Below, piece after piece: positions 1 to 8,828 of a stretch of DNA of 50,439 nucleotides. The translations under genes and the position numbers were made by a program. This stretch comes from Cytophagales bacterium (GTDB lineage: Bacteria > Bacteroidota > Bacteroidia > Cytophagales > Cyclobacteriaceae): NCBI GenBank assembly GCA_020403045.1, contig JADBYK010000002.1, positions 1 to 50,439 on the forward strand. The letters are read 5' to 3'. Within the stretch, counting starts at the first letter, position 1. Every line of letters starts with the position of its first letter. Under the pieces are notes generated by a model. It made no database searches, was not told the DNA's origin, and worked only from the letters and a program-made list of their open reading frames with translations.

Positions 1-8
1 GTCAGTAT

Positions 9-81
9 TGTCAAGGTTAAACCTCGTGACGCTTGCGGTCAGAGTCAGACATTTATCGTCTGACCTGACAATGAAAATCAC
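9..81. repeat. 73-bp dispersed repeat, left copy
   Basis: This stretch matches 50367-50439 in direct orientation with a single difference (G at 35 against T at 50393), so 72 of 73 bases agree. It contains a perfect 7-bp inverted repeat, GTCAGAC and GTCTGAC around a 7-base loop, inside longer outer arms TTGTCA and TGACAA. No coding potential is apparent. It is probably a dispersed structured intergenic repeat; its function is unknown. Confidence 0.85.
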
Positions 82-124
82 CAACTTGGTTTTCTTACTT
101 GGGGCTAAATCGTTGATTTTCATT
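70..124. repeat. 11-bp inverted repeat in left-end repeat region
   Basis: AATGAAAATCA (70-80) and TGATTTTCATT (114-124) are perfect complements separated by 33 bases. The first arm lies inside the 73-bp dispersed repeat and the second just outside it. The right-hand copy of the repeat stops at the window edge within this arm, so it cannot be seen whether the structure is shared. Confidence 0.6.
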
Positions 125-129
125 CGTCA

Positions 130-158
130 ATTATGCAATAGAATTTCTATTGCATAAT
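130..158. repeat. AT-rich 14-bp perfect inverted repeat, left end
   Basis: ATTATGCAATAGAA (130-143) is followed after one base by its exact complement (145-158), then by TGGGTTTAATAAGG. The reverse complement of this block (CCTTATTAAACCCA followed by a TATGCA hairpin) recurs on the plus strand at 50295-50335, so this is a second repeat module, present in opposite orientation at the two ends. The gap 1-321 otherwise shows no gene, promoter or convincing terminator. Confidence 0.6.
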
Positions 159-321
159 CTGGGTTTAATAAGGGCCATGGCGGTGTTACCGGCAATACTG
201 AAATAGACGGTTCGAATGGCTAGTCTCTCTCTTTGCACCTTTAAATTTTAAGAGTAGAAAATTAACCTTTTTTACAGGTAAGTTTAAGCAGTGTGATTTA
301 GACCAATCTTTGCCGATTACC

Positions 322-1683
322 CTATCCGCCCGTAAAAAGTTTAGCGATATCGTTGTAAAATACGAAAACCATCAGCAATAACAGAATGGCCATTCCCACT
401 TTGATCGCGTTCTCAAAGAATTTTTCAGAAGGCTCGCGCCCGCTGACCATTTCATAGAGTAGGAACATAACATAGCCCCCGTCTAGGGCTGGTATGGGCA
501 AGAAGTTCATAAATGCCAGCACCATCGATAGCAATCCGGTCATGCGCCAGAATCTTTCCCAGTCCCAAACGCCTCCATACATCTGCGCCATTCCAATTGG
601 GCCAGACAGTGATTTCTTGAAAGAGATATCACCGGAAAAAATTCTTTTGAAGGCTTTGATCTGCAACCATATTACATCGAAGGCACGACCCGGGCCAATT
701 GCAATCGATTCGCCCAACGAGTATTGAATGTCCTTCAATCCTTCTTTTTCGATCCACACCGAAGAGAATCCAATGGTGTTGTCGCCATTTAAAGGCTCTT
801 TAAATGCCAGTATTTGCTGGTCTCTTTTTACCTTGAATTGGATCGAGTCACTTTTCAGGTTTGTCATGATCGACTTCACTTCGTCAAAATAGTTCACGGA
901 TTGCCCTTGTAATTCAACAAAACGGTCACCCTTTTTCAATCCAACTTTAGAGGCTATTGATGCGCTCGAAATGGTTTCGATTGTGGCGGGGAACCTGGGC
1001 ATTACAAAACTTGATTGTGCTTTCTTTTTATTAAAATTCTCGATGAAGTTGGCCGGGATAGGGATTTCAATTTGTTGATCTCCTCTTAACACAGTGTATG
1101 AGGCGTTTTGAGAAAGCAACATATCTGCGTTATAGATATCGTCAAAATACTCAAACTCCTTTCCTCCGATTTTGATGATTTTGTCACCGGTTTTTATTCC
1201 CAATTGTTCTGCCAATTCTAATGCTTGGACGCCACCATGATTATTCACGTAATTATTCAATATGAATTTGTCACCCATGAAATAGACCAGGCCGATAAAA
1301 ATCAAAACGCCAACAACTACATTGACAATGATACCACCCATCATTACAATTAATCGCTGCCAGGCCGGCTTCGAACGAAACTCCCAAGGTTCCGCAGGAG
1401 CTTTTAATTGTTCTTTATCCATACTCTCATCTACCATGCCGGCAATTTTTACATAGCCGCCCAGCGGGAACCATCCGATGCCGTATTCCGTGTCTCCCTT
1501 TTTTATCTTCAATAACGAAAAGTTGAGTACATTCGCCATCGGAAACAGGAAGTCGAAGAAGAGATAGAATTTCTCCACTTTAATATTAAATAGTCTGGCC
1601 GCAAAATAGTGGCCGCCTTCATGTACCACTATCAATATCGAAAGACTCAAAAAAAGCTGAGTTGTCATGATCATTCCTTCCAT
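322..1683 (-). CDS. rseP: RIP metalloprotease RseP (site-2 protease)
   Basis: Membrane-embedded zinc protease that cleaves transmembrane substrates, in many bacteria anti-sigma factors. The zinc motif HEGGH is at residues 21-25 in the first membrane segment, and the partner motif LDG is at 400-402 (within NFLPIPALDGG) near the C-terminal membrane helices. Between them lie a membrane helix near 110-135 and two PDZ-like regions, around 150-215 and 235-300. The length, 453 aa, is normal for the family. Nearby ATGs (residues 4 and 6) make the exact start uncertain by a few codons. It is the last gene of a minus-strand run, 55 bp after dxr, a neighbour often seen for RseP. The substrate cannot be read from this window. 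Confidence 0.93.
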   Translation of the reverse strand: MEGMIMTTQLFLSLSILIVVHEGGHYFAARLFNIKVEKFYLFFDFLFPMANVLNFSLLKIKKGDTEYGIGWFPLGGYVKIAGMVDESMDKEQLKAPAEPWEFRSKPAWQRLIVMMGGIIVNVVVGVLIFIGLVYFMGDKFILNNYVNNHGGVQALELAEQLGIKTGDKIIKIGGKEFEYFDDIYNADMLLSQNASYTVLRGDQQIEIPIPANFIENFNKKKAQSSFVMPRFPATIETISSASIASKVGLKKGDRFVELQGQSVNYFDEVKSIMTNLKSDSIQFKVKRDQQILAFKEPLNGDNTIGFSSVWIEKEGLKDIQYSLGESIAIGPGRAFDVIWLQIKAFKRIFSGDISFKKSLSGPIGMAQMYGGVWDWERFWRMTGLLSMVLAFMNFLPIPALDGGYVMFLLYEMVSGREPSEKFFENAIKVGMAILLLLMVFVFYNDIAKLFTGG

Positions 1684-1738
1684 AGATCCTTAATTTGAAG
1701 ATTCGTTAATTTGTTGATTTGAAAATTCTATGTCAACG

Positions 1739-2902
1739 TTATCCAATGAATTGATTTGCCAAGCGTCTTGTCTCCGCATCCGTTTCAACATAGTCTTCTA
1801 AACTCGGCTTTGAAACAAAACTGACTACCGACAAACATTTCTCTACTACGTCTGACATCTCTAAAAAACCTATTCTATCTTTCAAAAATTCAGCCACCGC
1901 TATCTCGTTGGCCGCGTTAAGCACACAAGGCATGTTTCCACCTCTTTCCATGGCTTTGAAAGCGAGTGCAAGATTACGAAAAGTTTCTGTATCGGGGGGC
2001 TCAAAAGTGAGTGCCGGATAACTGGCAAAATTGAATCGGGGGAATTCTGAATTCAAGCGTTCCGGATAGCCAAGCGCATATTGGATCGGCAAACGCATAT
2101 CTGGTAAGCCAAGTTGGGCTTTGATTGAACTATCACGGAATTGAACCAACGAATGGACAATTGATTGGGGGTGTACAACTACTTCTATTTGCTCTGGTCG
2201 AAGGCCGAAAAGCCACTTTGCCTCTATTACTTCAAGTCCCTTATTCATCAGTGAGGCAGAGTCAATCGTAACTTTAGCACCCATTACCCAATTTGGATGT
2301 TTTAGTGCTTGTGCTTTTGTGATATTCTTCAAGTCGTCCTTTTTCTTTCCCCGAAAAGGGCCACCTGATGCAGTTAAAATAATCTTCTCTATGGGGTTGT
2401 CGAACTCACCCACCAGGCATTGAAAAATGGCAGAATGTTCTGAATCTACAGGATAAATGTTTACGCCCTTTGATCGAGCTAATTGAGTAACCAGTTCGCC
2501 AGCGACTACCAGTGTTTCCTTATTCGCAAGTGCAATTGTTTTTCCGGCTTCAATGGCCTTAATCGTTGGTTTAAGCCCGGCATACCCTACTAATGCTGTA
2601 AGCACTAAATCTATCGTGTCCATTTGAACAACGGAAGCGAGCGCGCTTTCACCGGCAAAAACTTTGATATCAAGAGGAATCAGTGCCTCTTTCACTTGGT
2701 TATAGTAGTCCTCGTTCCCAATGACGACTGCATTGGGCTTAAAATTCTTGGCTTGCTCAATCAATAAATCTGCATTATTCTGTGCGGTCAGTACTTCCAC
2801 TTCAAATTTTTCCCGATGGGCGGCAATGACATCCAATGCTTGCGTGCCAATTGAACCAGTTGAGCCTAAAATGGCGATGTGCTTTTTATGATCTTCCCTC
2901 AT
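1739..2902 (-). CDS. dxr: 1-deoxy-D-xylulose 5-phosphate reductoisomerase
   Basis: Cytosolic enzyme that converts 1-deoxy-D-xylulose 5-phosphate to 2-C-methyl-D-erythritol 4-phosphate with NADPH, the committed step of the non-mevalonate isoprenoid pathway. The N-terminus has the NADPH-binding GSTGSIG motif near residue 13. Further family motifs are the metal and substrate segment DSEHSAIFQC, the ASGGPFRG loop and the TIDSASLMNKGLEVIEA segment. At 387 aa it is full length. Its ATG overlaps the TGA of the upstream glycosyltransferase by 4 bases (ATGA), so the two are probably translationally coupled. rseP follows. Confidence 0.96.
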   Translation of the reverse strand: MREDHKKHIAILGSTGSIGTQALDVIAAHREKFEVEVLTAQNNADLLIEQAKNFKPNAVVIGNEDYYNQVKEALIPLDIKVFAGESALASVVQMDTIDLVLTALVGYAGLKPTIKAIEAGKTIALANKETLVVAGELVTQLARSKGVNIYPVDSEHSAIFQCLVGEFDNPIEKIILTASGGPFRGKKKDDLKNITKAQALKHPNWVMGAKVTIDSASLMNKGLEVIEAKWLFGLRPEQIEVVVHPQSIVHSLVQFRDSSIKAQLGLPDMRLPIQYALGYPERLNSEFPRFNFASYPALTFEPPDTETFRNLALAFKAMERGGNMPCVLNAANEIAVAEFLKDRIGFLEMSDVVEKCLSVVSFVSKPSLEDYVETDAETRRLANQFIG

Positions 2903-3897
2903 TGTGTTCTCATTAACTGGCGATAGTGTACTTTGTTTACGCTTCGATTTAAATAAAACAATCCGATCCGGAAAATAATATATAAAAGACTAATCCAATT
3001 CTTTGCCCGAAAAGGGCTTTTCGAAACAGCTAGCCATACATTCTCAAGGGCAAGATTATTTAACCCCCAATACAAATGAACAAATGCCTGATGTCGAAAT
3101 AAAAAAGAAGGGTCAAGGTTGTAAGGTTCTTCAATTTCATGCATAAAACGATCTGCTTCTTCTGTTGCATTTCTCTGTAGACAGTCTTGGTCGTTCGTTC
3201 GCCTTTGTTGGGACAAGAATCCCACCAATAGGTGAAGATTGAGTTTTTGCGGAGTTACATTTCTTCGGGACAGAGAGGATCGTAGAATTCGGTAATAGTA
3301 CAATGGCTCAACGATGTTGGTTGCTGGGTATTTGTCAAGTATCAGTGTTGCCAAATCAGCGTCTGCAAATTCCTCTCGAAGGTAGGCACGGTAGAAGTCC
3401 GGAAAAGCGAAGAGAACCTCTTTTCTCATAACGGTAGTTGGCCCCAAAAATTGAGATTGCTGTAGTGCCTTCGCCCTCAGTTCCGTTAGGTTGGTTAATA
3501 ACTTCAACTTTCTCACCGTATATCCCTGTTCATCCACTACCCAAAATGAAGTTCCGCACATCATGAGGGTTTGGTCTTGTTTCAATACTTCTATTTGTTT
3601 TTCGAGGCGCTGTGGGTGCGACACATCATCCGCATCGGTGATCGTAAAGTAGGGCGATTGAATGTCCTTGACTAGTTTATTGATGGTTTTTACTCTCCCC
3701 TGATTAACCGGGTTGGTAATTATTTTGATGCGTGTATCAGTATAAGATTTTGCAATACTCAGGGTTTCATCGGTGGAGCCATCGTCAATAATCCAAAGGT
3801 CAAAATCTACAAAGGTTTGAACTAATAGACTCTCAATGGCCTCTTGCAGGTAAAGGGCGGCATTGAACGCAGGCATTAGGATCGTGAGCTGGGGCAT
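2899..3897 (-). CDS. Glycosyltransferase family 2 (GT-A fold)
   Basis: Probable sugar transferase using a nucleotide-sugar donor. The protein opens with the GT2 pattern LTILMPAFNA, followed by IDDGSTDET and the metal-binding DADD near residue 91. A hydrophobic stretch near the C-terminus (LLYIIFRIGLFYL) suggests membrane association. I place the start at 3897 (MPQLTIL, 332 aa) rather than 3960. The longer form would run into gh3 and would add 21 residues without family character. It lies 19 bp after gh3 and overlaps dxr by 4 bp. The acceptor is unknown; cell-surface polysaccharide or glycolipid synthesis is only an inference. Confidence 0.85.
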   Translation of the reverse strand: MPQLTILMPAFNAALYLQEAIESLLVQTFVDFDLWIIDDGSTDETLSIAKSYTDTRIKIITNPVNQGRVKTINKLVKDIQSPYFTITDADDVSHPQRLEKQIEVLKQDQTLMMCGTSFWVVDEQGYTVRKLKLLTNLTELRAKALQQSQFLGPTTVMRKEVLFAFPDFYRAYLREEFADADLATLILDKYPATNIVEPLYYYRILRSSLSRRNVTPQKLNLHLLVGFLSQQRRTNDQDCLQRNATEEADRFMHEIEEPYNLDPSFLFRHQAFVHLYWGLNNLALENVWLAVSKSPFRAKNWISLLYIIFRIGLFYLNRSVNKVHYRQLMRTQ

Positions 3898-3916
3898 GCG
3901 TTTGTTGAACCACCAA

Positions 3917-5413
3917 TTAGTCGATGAGAGGCTGCATGGCATCAGCAATCTTTCTGTCATTGGAAAGTCTCGGTACTTTGTTCTGTCCGCCTAGCTTCCC
4001 TTGCGATTTCATATAATCGATGAAGCCATTTTTCCGCAATGAAGAAATTTTCAATATTGAAAGGATATTTCCACTGATCAGATCATCATAATAAACATTC
4101 AATTGGCGAAGTTGACTATCTAGTTCCATTCTAAATGCATCGATGTTACTTGGTTTGTTAGCAAACTCAATTAGCCATTCGTGGTGTGGCATGCCTTCTG
4201 CCGGGGCCACGTTAGGAGCCACGGTAAATTCTACCAACTCAACTTCCGGAAATTTTTGCATCGTAAACTTCATCGCTTTCTCCACTTCTTCACCAATGAC
4301 ATGCTCTCCAAAAGCAGAAATGAAATGCTTAATCCGACCTGTCACTATAATACGGTAGGGATTTTTCGAAACAAATTTTATCGTATCTCCAATTGAGTAG
4401 CCCCACAAGCCCGCGTTGTTATTGATAATGACCGCATAATTTTTCCCGATTTCCACTTCTTCAATAGAAAGCCGACTTGGTCTTTCATTAAAATATTCTT
4501 CCGTAGGAACGAATTCAAAGAAGATGCCTGTATTTAGCAGCAGCAGCAATCCTTCTGCATGTTGCGAATCTTGGTAGGCGATGAACCCTTCTGATGCGGG
4601 GTACGTTTCAATCGAATCAATTTTCTTTCCTATTGTTTCAAATAATTTGGCACGGTACGGTTCAAAATTGACACCACCATAGACAAACATCGAGAAGTTT
4701 GGAAATACATCTTTTATCTTCTTTCCGGTTCGCGCCTGAATCCGATCAAAATACATTTGTGCCCAGGGTGGTATGCCCGAAATTAATGACATATCGACAT
4801 TGATCGTTTCATCGATAATCTTTTCTAATTTCGCCTCCCAATCTTCTATACAGTTAGTTTCATAACTGGGTTTCTGATTCGATCTGAGATATTGGGGTAC
4901 GTGATGATTGACAATGCCCGAAAGTCTTCCTGTCTTGATTCCTGCTTTCTCATCCAGCACAGGGCTGCCTGAAAGGAATATCAAGCCTCCGTCTAAAAAG
5001 GATGCGTTGCCTGTCTCGTGTATGTAGCTAAGCAAAGCGTTTCGGGCACTATTGATATGGTTCGGTACAGATTCTTCGGTAATAGGAATGTATTTTGTGC
5101 CAGATGTCGTTCCAGATGTTTTGGCAAAATATTCTGGTTTGCCTTTCCATAGAATATCCGATTCGCCATGTAGTACCTTTTCTACATAGGGTTTCAAAGC
5201 TTCGTAGTCGCGGATGGGTACTTGCCTAATAAAATCCGAATGCGATCGGATGTCTGCAAAGCCATGATCCTTGCCAAAAAGGGATTTCTTTCCTTCTTTG
5301 ATTAGATAATTGAAAACGTTTTGCTGGTATTGTACTGGCTGCGATGACCATTCAGCTGTCTGTTTGGCAATGTATGCGGCAAACGGTTTAGCAAGGATTG
5401 AACGAATTCCCAT
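3917..5413 (-). CDS. GH3-family adenylate-forming protein
   Basis: Member of the GH3 family, named for plant enzymes that join amino acids to jasmonate or auxin through an acyl-adenylate. The ATP-binding loop TSGTTSGTK is at about residues 99-107. A later YSIGDTIKF-like segment and an RIKHFISAFGEHV hinge are typical of the adenylation fold. The start is set at 5413 (MGIRSILAKPF, 498 aa), because the upstream 38 codons are low in family character and reach into the shared promoter gap with the divergent protease gene. It heads the run gh3, glycosyltransferase, dxr, rseP. The bacterial substrate is unknown. Confidence 0.85.
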   Translation of the reverse strand: MGIRSILAKPFAAYIAKQTAEWSSQPVQYQQNVFNYLIKEGKKSLFGKDHGFADIRSHSDFIRQVPIRDYEALKPYVEKVLHGESDILWKGKPEYFAKTSGTTSGTKYIPITEESVPNHINSARNALLSYIHETGNASFLDGGLIFLSGSPVLDEKAGIKTGRLSGIVNHHVPQYLRSNQKPSYETNCIEDWEAKLEKIIDETINVDMSLISGIPPWAQMYFDRIQARTGKKIKDVFPNFSMFVYGGVNFEPYRAKLFETIGKKIDSIETYPASEGFIAYQDSQHAEGLLLLLNTGIFFEFVPTEEYFNERPSRLSIEEVEIGKNYAVIINNNAGLWGYSIGDTIKFVSKNPYRIIVTGRIKHFISAFGEHVIGEEVEKAMKFTMQKFPEVELVEFTVAPNVAPAEGMPHHEWLIEFANKPSNIDAFRMELDSQLRQLNVYYDDLISGNILSILKISSLRKNGFIDYMKSQGKLGGQNKVPRLSNDRKIADAMQPLID

Positions 5414-5560
5414 AGATGGCGCAAAGGTAAAAAAATGTGTGGAGGTTCGGATTCTATCTTTTACTGCCAAAATTTCATTTTTTGGTTTTGGTTCGACATT
5501 TGCGCCACCACCATCCAACAAAAGCAATCGTTTTGCGTTGACGGACTAAACTGGAATCAG

Positions 5561-6991
5561 ATGAATACATTCAAAACAATACTTGTAGGATTTTTGGCGG
5601 GATTAGCCGGAGCCTATACTTTTTTCGCCTACCAGACAGAGAAGACCGCCCGTGAGCAGGCGAAGCAAGAATTGAACGTAAATAATTTTGAGCCAAAAGA
5701 AATCTATCGTCCCAATATTATTGAGCCAAACAGCGCTGCAGCTAGTGATAATGTGGACTTTAGTCTTGCTGCTGCCAAAGCAACACCCAGTGTGGTATAT
5801 ATCAATAGTATTTCACAAAGCGGAGCAAGCTATTCCTATTGGGATTTGTTGTTTGGTGGAGGTGGTTCTCAAACTCAAGTAAGCTCTGGTTCGGGCGTCA
5901 TCTTTACGCAAGACGGATACATCGTCACTAACAATCACGTGGTAGAATCGGCCGAGAAAATTCAAGTGCTCTACAACAAAAAATCCTATGATGCAGAGCT
6001 GATCGGTACCGATCCATCGACTGATTTGGCAGTTTTGAAAATCAAAGAGACAAATCTTCCAGCTATTGTTCTTGGAAATTCTAAAACACTCGCAGTTGGG
6101 GAATGGGTAGTAGCCGTAGGAAATCCCTTCTCACTTTCCTCAACTGTCACCGTAGGAATTGTAAGCGCCAAGGGACGAAGAATTAATGTGGTGGAAGATA
6201 AGTTCCCCATCGAGTCGTTCATTCAAACCGATGCAGCGATTAATCCGGGTAATAGCGGAGGAGCTTTGGTCAATAAGAATGGCGACTTGGTTGGAATTAA
6301 TACGGCCATCTTATCACGCACAGGTTCCTACACAGGGTATGCTTTTGCGGTGCCAGTGGATATTGCCAAAAAAGTAGTGGAAGATTTGATTAAGTACGGC
6401 CTTCCGCAAAAAGCATTCTTTGGCGGGGATGTGATGGAGTATGATTATCAAAACGCCAAAAAATATGATCTGGATGTGAACGTGAAAGAATTCAAAGGTG
6501 TGTTACTAGGCGATTTGTCAAGAGGAGGAGCGGCTGCCAAAGCAGGGCTACAAGAAGGAGATATCATCATAAGGGTAAATGAAGCAGACATCAACTCAAA
6601 GAGTGCTTTTGAAGAGGAATTGAGTTATCGCTACCCAGGCGATAAGGTAAGTATTGATTATTTGCGAAGCGGAAAAAAATTAAACGTGTCTGTTACGCTT
6701 TTCAACAAGAATGGAGACACCAACTTAGTGAAGCGAAAAATATTTAATGACGGTACGCTGGGCGCCAATCTGGAAGCAGTTGAGTATGGTGTTAAAATCA
6801 ATAAAATACGAGATGGTCTTTTTAGCAGATTGGGACTTCCTGAAAACTATACGATTGTTTCAATTAATCGCCAACGTGTAAAAGACCCGCAAGAGGTAAT
6901 CGATTTCTTCAATGAATTCAAAGGACCTGTTTATCTATATGGTTTTAATAGCTCACGACAAGAGGTGCCACTGAGGTTTAATCTGCGATGA
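5561..6991 (+). CDS. HtrA/DegP-type periplasmic serine protease
   Basis: Trypsin-like protease with PDZ domains that acts on misfolded envelope proteins. An N-terminal hydrophobic segment (ILVGFLAGLAGAYTFFAY) serves as signal or anchor. The catalytic triad is readable: His126 in TNNHVVE, Asp155 in STDLAVLK and Ser232 in NPGNSGGALV. A PDZ domain follows (AGLQEGDIIIRVN) with a shorter second PDZ-like region at the C-terminus. The length is 476 aa. The start is the ATG at 5561, directly before the hydrophobic segment; the upstream in-frame codons give cysteine- and tryptophan-rich non-family sequence. It is divergent from gh3 across a 147-bp gap. The exact subfamily (DegP, DegQ or DegS) cannot be fixed. 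Confidence 0.93.
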   Translation: MNTFKTILVGFLAGLAGAYTFFAYQTEKTAREQAKQELNVNNFEPKEIYRPNIIEPNSAAASDNVDFSLAAAKATPSVVYINSISQSGASYSYWDLLFGGGGSQTQVSSGSGVIFTQDGYIVTNNHVVESAEKIQVLYNKKSYDAELIGTDPSTDLAVLKIKETNLPAIVLGNSKTLAVGEWVVAVGNPFSLSSTVTVGIVSAKGRRINVVEDKFPIESFIQTDAAINPGNSGGALVNKNGDLVGINTAILSRTGSYTGYAFAVPVDIAKKVVEDLIKYGLPQKAFFGGDVMEYDYQNAKKYDLDVNVKEFKGVLLGDLSRGGAAAKAGLQEGDIIIRVNEADINSKSAFEEELSYRYPGDKVSIDYLRSGKKLNVSVTLFNKNGDTNLVKRKIFNDGTLGANLEAVEYGVKINKIRDGLFSRLGLPENYTIVSINRQRVKDPQEVIDFFNEFKGPVYLYGFNSSRQEVPLRFNLR

Positions 6992-7090
6992 TTATCGTGT
7001 AAGAAAGCCCTTTCCAATGAGAGATTTTTTTAACGTGTGCTCAGTAATATTATCGTATATTGTAAATCACTTCAACCAAACCCCAGTTTT

Positions 7091-7636
7091 ATGTTAAAGA
7101 AAATACTCCTCGGTGTTGGCCTGCTACTAGTCGCCTTAGTAGGTTTTATTGTGTACAGTAATTTATTTCCAAAAAGCCCTCCCACAACTAAATCGTTCAG
7201 CGAAAACGGCCTTGATATCAATGTGGCTTTCGGCCAACCTTCTAAAAGAGGTAGATTGATTTTTGGCGAGGAAAAAGATGGCGCCCTACAGCCCTATGGT
7301 AAATACTGGAGGCTAGGTGCGAATGCTGCCACAGAAATAACTTTCAATAAAGACATAAGCTTTGCGGGCAAGCCTGTTAAAGCAGGGAGTTACCGAATGT
7401 ATGCCGTGCCAGGAGCGGAGTCGTTTCAGATTTCGTTAAATAGTGAAGTGGGTGTTTTCTTTGGTGTTCAGGAACCCGACTATTCGAAAGATGTGTTAAA
7501 AGTTGACGTACCCGTTATTCAATCGCCCACAGAGACCGAGCAGTTCACTATCAATTTTACAAGCGATTCCACGGCAGTAAATATGGATTTTGTTTGGGAT
7601 AAAGTGATTGTTCGTGTTCCCATTAGTGTGCAATAA
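7091..7636 (+). CDS. DUF2911 domain protein
   Basis: Small exported or membrane-anchored protein of 181 aa with an N-terminal hydrophobic segment (ILLGVGLLLVALVGFIVYSNLF). The body carries the DUF2911 pattern: RGRLIFG, YGKYWRLGANAATEI, KAGSYRMYAVPG and a final strand-rich part. The function of the family is unknown. I use the ATG at 7091 rather than 7037, because the shorter product starts cleanly with MLKK and the membrane segment. It stands between the HtrA-like protease and an amidohydrolase on the same strand, with gaps of about 99 and 56 bp, so co-transcription is possible but not shown. Confidence 0.82.
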   Translation: MLKKILLGVGLLLVALVGFIVYSNLFPKSPPTTKSFSENGLDINVAFGQPSKRGRLIFGEEKDGALQPYGKYWRLGANAATEITFNKDISFAGKPVKAGSYRMYAVPGAESFQISLNSEVGVFFGVQEPDYSKDVLKVDVPVIQSPTETEQFTINFTSDSTAVNMDFVWDKVIVRVPISVQ

Positions 7637-7646
7637 TTGATTAGGT

Positions 7647-7661
7647 CAGTTAATTTAACTG
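7647..7661. promoter_or_regulatory. 15-bp perfect palindrome upstream of amidohydrolase
   Basis: CAGTTAA, one central T, then TTAACTG, in the gap between the DUF2911 gene and the amidohydrolase. It is flanked by further weak symmetry (GTCAG before, CTGAC after). It could be an operator or a small hairpin acting as a weak terminator; there is no T-run directly behind it. The function is not established. Confidence 0.3.
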
Positions 7662-7692
7662 AAAGCTGACGAACACATTTTTATCTTAGACT

Positions 7693-8826
7693 ATGTCTTT
7701 CTCTAAAAAGAAGTGGATTGGCTTGCCCATCCTTGTTCTGATTTTTCTTGGTGTTGCGATTTTACTCATTGGTAAAATCCAATATAAGTTGAATATGATG
7801 GACGTAGAAGAATATGATCCGATCTCAACCCTAAAAGTTCCGGAGCATCCACTCACTCGCGCGAAGTTTCCTTTCATTGACGTGCACAATCACCAATGGA
7901 TTATGCCAATTCAAGACTTAGATAAGTTGGTGGTTGAAATGGATTCGCTCAACATGGGAGTGATGGTAAACTTAAGTGGCTTTCGGGGAAAGATTTTGGA
8001 GTGGTCGCTGGATAACGTTAGCAAAAATCACCCGAACCGATTCGTGGTATTTCTCAATATCAATTTCGAAAACCTGGATGACAAAGGCTGGCCGGAAGAA
8101 GCGCTTGCGATGATGGAAGACGCGGTGAAGCAAGGCGTAAAAGGATTGAAAGTGTATAAGGGACTTGGACTAACAGACAAAGACAATGAAGGCAATCGGA
8201 TAGCTGTGGATGATCCTCGACTTGATCCGATCTGGGCGAAGTGTGGAGAGTTGGGTATTCCCGTTTTGATTCATTCGGGTGAGCCAAATTCGTTTTGGAA
8301 TCCAAAAGATAAACACAATGAACGGTGGTTAGAACTGAAGAAGAATCCTGACCGGTATCGCGACCCAGAGAAAATTCCACCCTTTGAGCAGATCATGGGT
8401 GAACAACATCATGTTTTCAAAAAACACCCAAATACGAAGTTTATTGATGCCCACCTCGGTTGGTTCGGAAATGATTTGGAGCGCTTGGGAAGACTGTTTG
8501 ATGAAATGCCAAACGTGTATACAGAGCTAGGCGCAGTGTTAGCTGAGCTAGGACGACAACCTAAGGCAGCCAGAGCCTTTATGATCAAGTATCAGGATAG
8601 AATCATGTTCGGTAAAGACACCTACAAAAAGGAAGAGTATTATACCTACTTCCGTGTGCTAGAGACGGGCGATGAGTATTTTGACTACTATAGAAAATAC
8701 CATGCGCATTGGAAGATGTATGGATTAGAACTTCCAGATTCAGTGCTGAAAAAAGTGTATTATGAAAATGCGTTAAAAGTGATTCCGGGAATTGATCAAG
8801 CAATTTTCAGAACCGTGACTAACTAA
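7693..8826 (+). CDS. Amidohydrolase-2 family metal hydrolase, membrane-anchored
   Basis: TIM-barrel metal-dependent hydrolase or decarboxylase of the Amidohydro_2 type. An N-terminal membrane segment (residues about 9-27) suggests that it is tethered outside the cytoplasm. Probable metal and catalytic residues are His65 and His67 in DVHNHQW, His194 in LIHSGEP, His254 in DAHLGWF and Asp309 in MFGKDTY. The order is as expected for the family. The length is 377 aa. The substrate is unknown. Its stop codon lies two bases from the stop of dnaA on the opposite strand, leaving no room for a dedicated terminator. Confidence 0.82.
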   Translation: MSFSKKKWIGLPILVLIFLGVAILLIGKIQYKLNMMDVEEYDPISTLKVPEHPLTRAKFPFIDVHNHQWIMPIQDLDKLVVEMDSLNMGVMVNLSGFRGKILEWSLDNVSKNHPNRFVVFLNINFENLDDKGWPEEALAMMEDAVKQGVKGLKVYKGLGLTDKDNEGNRIAVDDPRLDPIWAKCGELGIPVLIHSGEPNSFWNPKDKHNERWLELKKNPDRYRDPEKIPPFEQIMGEQHHVFKKHPNTKFIDAHLGWFGNDLERLGRLFDEMPNVYTELGAVLAELGRQPKAARAFMIKYQDRIMFGKDTYKKEEYYTYFRVLETGDEYFDYYRKYHAHWKMYGLELPDSVLKKVYYENALKVIPGIDQAIFRTVTN

Positions 8827-8828
8827 GA

